Source: an uncultured beta proteobacterium (lineage in GTDB: Bacteria > Pseudomonadota > Gammaproteobacteria > Burkholderiales > SG8-39). From it: a stretch of 64,000 nucleotides of DNA. Location of the stretch: assembly GCA_903859155.1 (NCBI GenBank), contig CAIOLO010000165.1, forward strand, positions 1 to 64,000, read 5' to 3'. The stretch's first letter is position 1; the number at the start of each line of letters is the position of its first letter. The translations under genes and the position numbers were made by a program. Shown here piece after piece: positions 57,302 to 64,000 of this stretch. The notes under the pieces are model-generated. The model was given only the letters and a program-made list of their open reading frames with translations. It made no database searches and was not told where the DNA came from.

Positions 57302-58588
57302 ATGACCGCCCCCCTGCAGCGCATAGGCAAATTCGAGGTCAAACGCAAGCTGGGCGAAGGCGCCACCAGCGAGGTCTACCTTTGCGATGATCAGTTCAAC
57401 AAGCGCGAAGTCGCCATCAAGGTGGTGTTCGAGAACCGCCTGGAGCAGTCCGACGACGGCAGGTTGACGCGCAAGCTCTTCATCACCGAAGCCTCGCTCG
57501 CCGGCAAGCTCAATCACCCGCACATCGTACAGATCTTCGACGCGGTGGTCGGGGAGACCCTGTCCTACATCGTGATGGAATTCGTCCCCGGCGGGACGCT
57601 CGAAAAATTCTGCAGCAAGGACGCGCTGCTTCCCATAGACAAAGTTGTCGAGATCATTTTCAAATGCACGCGCGCGCTGGATTTCGCCAACCGCCTGGGC
57701 GTAACCCACCGCGACATCAAGCCGGCGAACATCCTGGTGTCGGGGGAAACCGACATCAAGATTTCCGATTTCGGTGCAGCCCTCATGTCCTCGGTTGACC
57801 AGACCCAGGTGGCGGGTATCGGTTCGCCCGCCTACATGTCGCCGCAGCAGATCAAGGAACACCCCCTCAACCACCAGACCGACATCTATTCGCTGGGCGT
57901 GGTGATGTTCCAGCTGCTCACCGGCCAGTTGCCGTTCCAGGCATCCAACAACTATTCGATGATGTACCAGATCACCAACGTGGAACCGCCCCTGGCCTCG
58001 TCCCTGCGCAAGGAGATTCCGCTGTCGGTGGACAAGATCGTGCGCAAGGCCATGCAAAAGGAACTTGAGCGCCGCTATGAAACCTGGGAGGCGTTCTCCT
58101 ACGACCTGGCCGAAGCCTTTCGCAGCGGCATTCTGGGCGAGCACAGCGAGGAAGTTGCAGACAGCGAGAAATTCAACACCATGCGCGCGCTGGTCTTTTT
58201 CGACGAGTTCAGCGACGCCGAACTGTGGGAGGTGATGCGCATTTCAACCTGGGAAAACCTGCCAGCCGATCACACCATCATGCAGGACGGCGACAAGGGG
58301 GATTTTTTCTGCGTACTCGCGCAAGGAGAGGTGAAGGTGACCAAGCGCAAGAAGCTGCTCAACATCCTCGCCCCGGGGGAATGCTTCGGCGAGATGGCTT
58401 ATCTTTCAAGAACCGGCAATGAGCGCAGCGCCGACGTATCCACCATGAGCGAGTCGCGCGTCATCCGCATCCGCACCGAGGACCTGGAAGCCTCCTCCCA
58501 GGCCTGCCGCTACCGCTTTGACCGCGCCTTCATGGGGATACTGGTGGAGCGGTTGGCACTGGCGAACACGCGTTTAACCGCGGTGTAA
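57302..58588 (+). CDS. Ser/Thr protein kinase fused to a cyclic-nucleotide-binding-type domain
   Basis: A 428-residue cytoplasmic protein. Residues 8-275 form a Hanks-type kinase: GEGATSEV loop, catalytic Lys40 (VAIKVV), HRDIKPANIL (Asp138), DFG at 156-158, GSPAYMSPQQ and DIYSLGVVMFQLLTG. Residues about 296-415 form a CNB/Crp-like domain: LVFFDEFSDAELWEVMRIS, FFCVLAQGEVKVTK, and the phosphate-binding cassette GECFGEMAYL with Arg375-Ser376. The cassette matches proteins that bind cAMP or cGMP. No transmembrane or PASTA part is present. It could be a ligand-gated kinase; targets unknown. Confidence 0.92.
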   Translation: MTAPLQRIGKFEVKRKLGEGATSEVYLCDDQFNKREVAIKVVFENRLEQSDDGRLTRKLFITEASLAGKLNHPHIVQIFDAVVGETLSYIVMEFVPGGTLEKFCSKDALLPIDKVVEIIFKCTRALDFANRLGVTHRDIKPANILVSGETDIKISDFGAALMSSVDQTQVAGIGSPAYMSPQQIKEHPLNHQTDIYSLGVVMFQLLTGQLPFQASNNYSMMYQITNVEPPLASSLRKEIPLSVDKIVRKAMQKELERRYETWEAFSYDLAEAFRSGILGEHSEEVADSEKFNTMRALVFFDEFSDAELWEVMRISTWENLPADHTIMQDGDKGDFFCVLAQGEVKVTKRKKLLNILAPGECFGEMAYLSRTGNERSADVSTMSESRVIRIRTEDLEASSQACRYRFDRAFMGILVERLALANTRLTAV

Positions 58589-58602
58589 CCGGCAAAAACA
58601 AT

Positions 58603-58648
58603 AAAGCTTCAGGGCGGGGGAAGAGGGCTCCCCCGGTTCTGAAGCTTT
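58603..58648. terminator. Large bidirectional terminator between kinase and grxD
   Basis: AAAGCTTCAG and CTGAAGCTTT (10 pairs) enclose a second GC stem (GGGGGA with TCCCCC). It ends in A/T-rich arms on both strands, fitting a shared terminator for two converging genes; the grxD stop codon touches its right edge. Confidence 0.75.
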
Positions 58649-58962
58649 CAGGCCTTTTCTTCCAGCAGCTTTTGCAGCTCACCCGACTGGTACATCTCTT
58701 TCATGATGTCCGAGCCGCCGACGAATTCGCCGTTGACATATAGCTGGGGAATGGTGGGCCAGTTGGCGTAATCCTTGATCCCCTGGCGTACTTCGGGGTC
58801 ATCGAGTACGTTCACCGTGTGCAGGGCCTTCACTCCGCATGTGTCGAGGATCTGCACCGCGCTGGCCGAAAATCCGCACATCGGAAAGTCCGGCGTGCCT
58901 TTCATGAAAAGTACCACCGGATGGCCGGTGACTGTCTGCTGAATGCGTTCTTTGGTATCCAT
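58648..58962 (-). CDS. grxD: Monothiol glutaredoxin, Grx4 type
   Basis: A 104-residue CGFS glutaredoxin (Cys29-Gly-Phe-Ser) with [37 protein letters not shown] (glutathione-binding TIP and GGSD). Such proteins pass iron-sulfur clusters with BolA partners. It lies downstream of hemA-prfA-prmC, a common betaproteobacterial order. Confidence 0.96.
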   Translation of the reverse strand: MDTKERIQQTVTGHPVVLFMKGTPDFPMCGFSASAVQILDTCGVKALHTVNVLDDPEVRQGIKDYANWPTIPQLYVNGEFVGGSDIMKEMYQSGELQKLLEEKA

Positions 58963-59022
58963 GGAATCCTCTAACGGTGATTACTACTTTCGTCACAATA
59001 CTCGACTAAATTCATCAAGATT

Positions 59023-59847
59023 CTAGCGCCTGGCTACTGCAGGGTCAAACTGCGCTTGTACAACTCGTGAGTTCTCCGCCAGGTCGCGATGATCGCTCAC
59101 TTTAGTGTATCCGAGGCGCTCGAGGAGGCCCACGCACGCCTCGCCCTGATCGTAACCGTGCTCCAGCAGCAACCAGCCGCCGGCATTCAAATGATCACGC
59201 GCCACCACCGCGATGGCATCAATGCACTCCAGGCCGCGCTTGCCGGCCACCAGCGCCTCGTGCGGTTCAAAGCGCAGGTCGCCCTCGAACAGATGCGGAT
59301 CGTCAAGCGCGATGTAAGGTGGATTGGAAACCACCAGGTCAAAGCGCTCCCCCTGCAATCCCGCGAACCAGTCGCTTTTCAGCAGGCGCAAATGCGCGCC
59401 ATGGCGTGCCGCATTGGCGTGCGCGACGGCAAGCGCCGCGTCCGAGGCATCGCAGGCGCTGATCTGGGCCATCGGGCAGTTGAGCGCCAGGGCAAGCGCG
59501 ATGGCGCCGCTGCCGGTACCCAGATCCAGCACCCGCCCGCCCTGGCGCAGCAGCGGGATCGCCCGGTCCACCAGCAATTCGGTTTCCGGGCGCGGTATGA
59601 GCACCGCGGGAGTTATCGCCAGGGACAAACCGTAGAATTCACGCTCGCCGGTAAGGTAGGCGATCGGCTCGCCCGCGCGGCGCCGGCTGTACAAAGCCTC
59701 GATCGCGCGCAGCCCATTTGCCTCCGGCACATCCTTCTCGTGGGCTGAAATCCAGACCCGCTCGACGCCCAGTGCATGCGCGGCGAGGATGCGCGCCTCG
59801 AGCATCGGCAGGCGGCTTGCTTTGAGAATCTCGCCAAGGCCGGCCAC
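59023..59847 (-). CDS. prmC: Release-factor glutamine methyltransferase
   Basis: PrmC methylates the GGQ glutamine of release factors. The 274-residue protein has a helical N-domain, GEPIAYLTGEREFYGL, PAVLIPRPETELLV, VLDLGTGSGAIALAL (SAM loop) and the substrate-binding NPPY (VVSNPPYIAL). It starts with GTG seven bases after prfA, with GAGGG as ribosome site, so enzyme and substrate are co-expressed. Confidence 0.95.
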   Translation of the reverse strand: MAGLGEILKASRLPMLEARILAAHALGVERVWISAHEKDVPEANGLRAIEALYSRRRAGEPIAYLTGEREFYGLSLAITPAVLIPRPETELLVDRAIPLLRQGGRVLDLGTGSGAIALALALNCPMAQISACDASDAALAVAHANAARHGAHLRLLKSDWFAGLQGERFDLVVSNPPYIALDDPHLFEGDLRFEPHEALVAGKRGLECIDAIAVVARDHLNAGGWLLLEHGYDQGEACVGLLERLGYTKVSDHRDLAENSRVVQAQFDPAVARR

Positions 59848-59854
59848 GCCACCC

Positions 59855-60937
59855 TCACGCAGCCTCGGCCAACTGAGCGAGCTGCTCGGCCTGGTGCTCG
59901 GACATCAATGCGCCGATGAGCTCGCCGATATCTCCGTCCATCATGCTGGCGATCTTGTAGAGCGTCAGGTTGATGCGATGGTCGGTAACGCGCCCCTGCG
60001 GAAAATTGTAGGTGCGAATGCGCTCCGAACGATCACCCGAGCCGATCAGCGACTTGCGCGTGGCAGCTTCTTTGGCCTGCTGCGCTCGATGCTGCGCGTC
60101 CTTGATGCGCGCGGCCAGCACCGCCATGGCGCGCGCGCGGTTGCGGTGCTGCGAGCGATCATCCTGGCATTCCACCACGATGCCGGTGGGCAGGTGCGTG
60201 ATGCGAATCGCCGAATCCGTCTTGTTGATGTGCTGGCCGCCGGCACCGGAGGCGCGGTAGGTGTCGATTTTTAGGTCGGCCGGATTGAGCACCACCTCGC
60301 CCACTTCGTCGGCCTCGGGCATCACCGCCACGGTGCAGGCCGAGGTGTGGATCCGCCCCTGGGTTTCGGTGTCGGGTACGCGTTGCACACGATGGCCGCC
60401 GGATTCGAACTTGAGCTTGGAATAGACGCCCTGTCCGATGATGCGGGCGATCACTTCCTTGTAGCCGCCGACTTCTCCCTGGCTCTCGGAGACGATTTCC
60501 ACCTGCCAGCGGTTGCGCTCGGCAAAGCGCGTGTACATGCGAAACAGGTCCCCTGCGAACAGGGCCGATTCGTCGCCGCCGGTGCCGGCGCGGATTTCGA
60601 GAAAAATGTTGCGCTCGTCATCGGCATCCTTGGGCAGCAGCCGCTTCTGCAGGTCCTCCTCGAGTTGCGCAAGACGCCCCTTCGCGGCGCGGATCTCGGT
60701 CTCCGCATAGGCTTTCATCTCCGCATCGCCGAGCATGGCCTCGGCGTCGGCGGCGTCCGTCTGCGTACTGCAATACTGGCGGTACAGGTCGGCGATCGGC
60801 TCGATTTCCGAATGCTCCCTGGACAGGCGCCGATACTGGTCCATGTCGCGTGTGGCGCCCTCGGAGCTGAGCAACGCGCCCAGCTCATCGAGTCGCCGCG
60901 ACAACTGCTCCAGCTTGAACGCGATGCTCGGTTTCAT
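59855..60937 (-). CDS. prfA: Peptide chain release factor 1
   Basis: RF1 ends translation at UAA and UAG. The 360-residue protein has the coiled N-domain, the central domain with [20 protein letters not shown] in parts ([22 protein letters not shown]), the catalytic loop [17 protein letters not shown] (GGQ) and [18 protein letters not shown]. Normal length. It sits 27 bases downstream of hemA. Confidence 0.97.
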   Translation of the reverse strand: MKPSIAFKLEQLSRRLDELGALLSSEGATRDMDQYRRLSREHSEIEPIADLYRQYCSTQTDAADAEAMLGDAEMKAYAETEIRAAKGRLAQLEEDLQKRLLPKDADDERNIFLEIRAGTGGDESALFAGDLFRMYTRFAERNRWQVEIVSESQGEVGGYKEVIARIIGQGVYSKLKFESGGHRVQRVPDTETQGRIHTSACTVAVMPEADEVGEVVLNPADLKIDTYRASGAGGQHINKTDSAIRITHLPTGIVVECQDDRSQHRNRARAMAVLAARIKDAQHRAQQAKEAATRKSLIGSGDRSERIRTYNFPQGRVTDHRINLTLYKIASMMDGDIGELIGALMSEHQAEQLAQLAEAA

Positions 60938-60964
60938 CGGCCCGTTTTCATCGACGCGGCTGCG

Positions 60965-62233
60965 TCAATCATCGGCGCGCAGGTGGTAAAGGTGCACAAC
61001 CGCGCGGCTGAGGGCTTCACCGTCCTCGTCACCCTCCCTGTCGCCCTGATTGAGCGCCTGGGTGGGTGCATGCAGCAGCTTGTTGGTGAGGCTGTGCGAG
61101 AGAAGATCGAGCACCTTCCCCGGATCATCGCCGCGCGCCAGCGCGCGCAGCGCCCGGTCGAGTTCGGCGCGCCGGGCGACCTCGCCGGATTCGCGCAGCT
61201 GCCGGATCAGCGGCACGCGCTCGCGGCCGCGAATCCAGTGAAGGAAGGAATCCACCTGCGTCTCGATGATCGCCTCGGCCTGCACCACCGCGCTCTGGCG
61301 TTCGTCACGCCCCTCGCGCACCAGCTCGGCCAGGTCGTCTATGCAATACAGGAACACGTCGTCCATCGTTCCCACCTCGGGCTCGATGTCGCGCGGCACC
61401 GCCAGGTCGACCATGAACACCGGGCGGTGGCGGCGCGCACGAATGGCGCGCTCCATCATGCCCTTGCCGATGATGGGCAGGGACGACGCGGTGCAGGAGA
61501 CCACGATGTCGTATTCGGCCAGCACTTCGGGCACCTCGCGCAACAGCAGGGCGCGCGCATTGAAGCGCGGCGCCAGCGCCTCGGCGCGCTCCAGCGTGCG
61601 GTTGGCGAACGCCACCGCGCGCGGATGCTGTGCCGCGAAATGCGTGGCACACAGTTCGATCATTTCGCCGGCGCCGATGAACAGTATCTTCTGCTCATCA
61701 ATGCTCGAGAAAATCCGCCCCGCGAGCTTCACCGCGGCGGCGGCCATCGACACCACGTTGGCGCCGATGCGGGTGTTGCTGCGCACGTCCTTGGCGACCG
61801 AAAAACTGTGCTGAAACAGCCGGTTGAGCGTGGTGCCCAGCGTGCCCGCGGAACTCGCGGCACGCACCGCGTCCTTCATCTGCCCGAGAATCTGCGGCTC
61901 GCCCAGCACCATCGAATCCAGGCCCGAGGCGACGCGAAACACGTGCCGCACCGCCTCATTCTGCGGCAGGGAATAGACATAAGGCTTCAGGTCCTGCGCC
62001 GCGATCTGATGGTAGTCGGCCATCCAATCAAGGGCCGTGCCCGGTTCGCTCGAGGCGCCATAGATTTCGGTGCGATTGCAGGTGGAGATGATCGCCGCCT
62101 CGGACACCGGCTTGGCGCGCACCAGTTCCGCGAGGGCCCCTTGCAGGCGCTCGGCGGCAAACACCACACGCTCGCGCAACTCGAGTGGCGCGCTCTGGTG
62201 ATTCAAGCCAAGGGCAAATAGCTGCGAAGACAT
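60965..62233 (-). CDS. hemA: Glutamyl-tRNA reductase
   Basis: HemA reduces glutamyl-tRNA to glutamate semialdehyde, the first step of heme synthesis by the C5 route. The 422-residue protein begins [19 protein letters not shown], has the catalytic Cys in [25 protein letters not shown], the NADPH loop [14 protein letters not shown], and the C-terminal dimer helix region. The first residues after Met (SSQLFALG) lack a clear heme-regulated degradation tag. hemA-prfA-prmC is a conserved unit. Confidence 0.97.
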   Translation of the reverse strand: MSSQLFALGLNHQSAPLELRERVVFAAERLQGALAELVRAKPVSEAAIISTCNRTEIYGASSEPGTALDWMADYHQIAAQDLKPYVYSLPQNEAVRHVFRVASGLDSMVLGEPQILGQMKDAVRAASSAGTLGTTLNRLFQHSFSVAKDVRSNTRIGANVVSMAAAAVKLAGRIFSSIDEQKILFIGAGEMIELCATHFAAQHPRAVAFANRTLERAEALAPRFNARALLLREVPEVLAEYDIVVSCTASSLPIIGKGMMERAIRARRHRPVFMVDLAVPRDIEPEVGTMDDVFLYCIDDLAELVREGRDERQSAVVQAEAIIETQVDSFLHWIRGRERVPLIRQLRESGEVARRAELDRALRALARGDDPGKVLDLLSHSLTNKLLHAPTQALNQGDREGDEDGEALSRAVVHLYHLRADD

Positions 62234-62262
62234 ACACGGGGACCGGACTTGGCGAAGCCCGG

Positions 62263-62268
62263 ATTATA
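62263..62268 (-). promoter_or_regulatory. -10 element of the hemA promoter
   Basis: A perfect TATAAT on the minus strand, 30 bases before the hemA start. No good -35 is seen at 16-18 bases, so an activator may help. Confidence 0.5.
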
Positions 62269-62372
62269 AACCAGTACCCCCGCCATCTCCTTGATATCCG
62301 GGCAGAATGCCGGTACTCCGCAGCGGAAAAAAACGCTGGAAGTTGATGTAAGACAGAAAACCCGGAAAAGTC

Positions 62373-62395
62373 GCCGGCACCCTGTCGGTGCCGGC
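62373..62395 (-). terminator. Intrinsic terminator of the alpha/beta hydrolase gene
   Basis: GCCGGCACC and GGTGCCGGC form a perfect nine-pair stem with a five-base loop. On the minus strand it is followed by GACTTTTCCGGGTTTT, about 100 bases after the hydrolase stop and before the hemA promoter. Confidence 0.65.
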
Positions 62396-62493
62396 CCTGC
62401 CGGCTGTTTCCGCCGGGGTCCTGCCGCAGACCTGTCCGGCGAAGCTCCCGCCGCAGATCCTGGCTGGTCTGATTCGCGAACTGTTGCCCGCCG

Positions 62494-63783
62494 CTACTTG
62501 AACGACCCCTTGATGATGTTGCCGTTGGGTTGCACCACCCAGCGCTCGCTCGGGAAGGACTTGCCGTTGAGCGTCGAGGCCATCCAGTCGGCCACCAGCG
62601 TCGGCGGGAACGGCCCGAGGTTGGCGGCCGGCACATTGCCCACCGAATGTCTCGACTCCTGATAGATCACCAGACGCTTCCTGCCGCGCAGCACGCGCAT
62701 CAGCGCCTCGGTGTGCTTGAGCGGGCTCAGCTCATCCCATTCGCCGGCAAGGCACAGATAGGGCGCGCGGATCTTCTGCGCATGCCCCTCCCAGGTAAGC
62801 GTCTTGCGGAAGGCGTCGAACTCGGCCTCGTCGGTGTAGCCCGACATGTACATGAAGCGCATCTTGAAGGTCGGCGAGGCCTCCTCGAAAATCGAGTGGA
62901 AGCCCGGTTCATGGCACACCGAAGTCGCCGCCACGGCGCGTATGCGCGGTTCGTGCGCCGCGGCGATGGTGGCAAAAAAGGTGCCAAAAGAAAGTCCATT
63001 GATGCCGATGCGCTCCGGGTCGATCTCGCGCCGTTTGCGCAGCCATTCGACACAGGCGCGACCGGTGGCCATCCAGTCTTCCATGGTGACATGCACGCCG
63101 AGAACGGCGGCCTCATACTGCCCCGGCCCGTCGATGGCGAGCACCGCCATGCCGCGCGCGAGCCAGCGATCGCCGTTCAGCGCAACGCTGATCTCCTTGA
63201 AACTGTCCATCCCGGGAACCGCGATCACCACCGGAACGCGCCCGCCGCGGTAGTTGGGCGGCAGGTGGAACCAGGCAGGGATCTTTCCGCCGGGCACCGC
63301 GATCGACACCGGCTCGACGCGGTGGTCGGCCAGTTTGGCGTAGCGCGTGTAGCACTCGCGCTTCTTGGTGTTGTAGAACAGGTTCTGCATGTCGTTCTCG
63401 TCGATCGGCCATTGCGCCGCGCCCCAGTGCACCGAGGCCATGAAGAAATTGTCGCGCGCGGTAATCAGGTCGCCATTGGCCGCGGCGGCCAGCGCTTTCG
63501 CCTCGCGGCGCTTGGCCACCGACTCAAACACCGGCGACGCATCGGCGAGTTTGCTGATGCGCTGGCGGATGCCGGCGAAATCGGCATTCGCTTCCATGCC
63601 CATCGGCGCCGAAAGATATATGGAGCGCGGCTGATCCCAGTCCATGCCGACGGCGCGGATGGTGTTATCCAGGGTCCAGCGCTGCTCGATCCAGCGGCGC
63701 GTAACGGGACCGCTGTGCGCCGGCGCGGATGCCGCTTTCGCCGGTGCATTGTTGCGGGACTGCGTGCGTTTCGGTGTGGCCAT
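62494..63783 (-). CDS. Alpha/beta hydrolase family protein
   Basis: A 429-residue protein from ATG 63783 (AAAGGAG ribosome site). A basic N-terminal tail (about 30 residues) is followed by a helical region, then the hydrolase core: RVPVVIAVPGMDSFKE (oxyanion region), nucleophile elbow GINGLSFGTFF (GxSxG, Ser), CLAGEWDELSPLKHTEAL (acid) and YQESRHSVGNV (His). The architecture resembles C-C-bond hydrolases of the 2,6-dihydroxypseudooxynicotine-hydrolase/FrsA group. It is divergent from a fumarylacetoacetate-hydrolase-like gene, so a catabolic role is plausible. Substrate unknown. Confidence 0.83.
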   Translation of the reverse strand: MATPKRTQSRNNAPAKAASAPAHSGPVTRRWIEQRWTLDNTIRAVGMDWDQPRSIYLSAPMGMEANADFAGIRQRISKLADASPVFESVAKRREAKALAAAANGDLITARDNFFMASVHWGAAQWPIDENDMQNLFYNTKKRECYTRYAKLADHRVEPVSIAVPGGKIPAWFHLPPNYRGGRVPVVIAVPGMDSFKEISVALNGDRWLARGMAVLAIDGPGQYEAAVLGVHVTMEDWMATGRACVEWLRKRREIDPERIGINGLSFGTFFATIAAAHEPRIRAVAATSVCHEPGFHSIFEEASPTFKMRFMYMSGYTDEAEFDAFRKTLTWEGHAQKIRAPYLCLAGEWDELSPLKHTEALMRVLRGRKRLVIYQESRHSVGNVPAANLGPFPPTLVADWMASTLNGKSFPSERWVVQPNGNIIKGSFK

Positions 63784-63947
63784 GCGGTGCTCCTTTGGGA
63801 CATTGCGTGTCGGAAATTTCAGCCCGCCAAGGCTAGCCGCTTGGCCTGCAAAGAGCAAGAACACGCCGACCGGGACTGGCACTATCGGTTAAGATCGCGA
63901 CCGGATCCATCCCCCACTCCATTCCCCTAGGTCATCGAGGAGCAAGC

Positions 63948-64000
63948 ATGAAGATATGTCATTACAACGCCAACCAGGCGGGCGCCGTGGTCGGTGACAA
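63948..64000 (+). CDS. Fumarylacetoacetate hydrolase-family protein, N-terminal fragment
   Basis: The first 17 codons only (MKICHYNANQAGAVVGD), with a GAGGAG ribosome site. The opening resembles FAH-family proteins, which start with a short beta-strand and a line like GLVEGD. The frame runs off the right edge, so the call rests on the N-terminus and on the divergent hydrolase neighbour. Confidence 0.5.
   Translation, partial: MKICHYNANQAGAVVGD

Noticed and set aside
60347-62221. 624-codon open frame on the plus strand
   Set aside because: Antisense to prfA and hemA, both certain. The translation has shadow composition and no motif.

Overview
The window is a gene-dense chromosomal segment from a GC-rich Gram-negative bacterium, most likely a betaproteobacterium. 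The evidence is the gene order: rpe-gph-trpE, trpG-trpD-trpC, miaB-phoH-ybeY-corC-lnt-glyQ-glyS-gmhB-plsC, rsmA-pdxA-surA-lptD // amgK-murU-pepP-ubiH-dusB-fis-purH-purD-hemF, hemC-hemD-hemX-hemY, algZ-algR // argH and hemA-prfA-prmC-grxD. A beta-type general porin sits at the left edge. No rRNA, CRISPR array, complete prophage or recognisable transposase was seen. There is one tRNA (CAU anticodon).

Layout. 1-4022 (minus strand): porin N-terminus, then trpC, a PIN-toxin/antitoxin pair, trpD and trpG. 4023-9042: a lower-GC island on the plus strand with two methyltransferases, a TPR/glycosyltransferase protein and a small lipoprotein. 9164-14182 (minus): trpE, another methyltransferase, a GlcD-like FAD oxidase, gph and rpe. 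14380-18426: apaG, a tiny membrane protein, mltA, dsbC and a UbiH-family hydroxylase. 18610-20964: tRNA-CAU, then a TPR/O-GlcNAc-transferase-like protein. 21236-32572: a long plus-strand block for tRNA modification, ribosome maturation, lipoprotein acylation, glycyl-tRNA synthetase, heptose and phospholipid synthesis, and detoxification. 32657-39047 (minus): a conserved hypothetical, rsmA, pdxA, surA and lptD. 39116-49659 (plus): cell-wall recycling kinase and uridylyltransferase, pepP, second ubiH, dusB-fis, purH, purD, hemF. 49694-55686 (minus): heme genes and the AlgZ/AlgR-type two-component pair. 55725-58588 (plus): argH and a Ser/Thr kinase fused to a cyclic-nucleotide-binding-type domain. 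58648-63783 (minus): grxD, prmC, prfA, hemA and an alpha/beta hydrolase. A fumarylacetoacetate-hydrolase-family gene begins at the right edge.

How the genes work together. Most of the window is core metabolism: tryptophan, purine, arginine, heme, ubiquinone and pyridoxal phosphate synthesis, and outer-membrane biogenesis (SurA with LptD, Lnt, heptose, lysophosphatidate acylation). The unusual part is the tryptophan region. The common betaproteobacterial order rpe-gph-trpE-trpG-trpD-trpC is still readable but has been opened in three places: a toxin-antitoxin module between trpD and trpC, an opposite-strand glycan/methyltransferase island between trpE and trpG, and an oxidase plus methyltransferase between gph and trpE. 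Two different TPR-glycosyltransferase fusions and three small methyltransferases suggest glycosylation and methylation of a surface molecule, but the substrate cannot be read from the sequence. The best regulatory candidates are the kinase/CNB protein with its inverted-repeat promoter region and the short peptide ORF translationally linked to the amgK-like gene.

Gene starts were chosen by Shine-Dalgarno sequences, overlaps and family N-termini. Several are TTG or GTG and remain uncertain.
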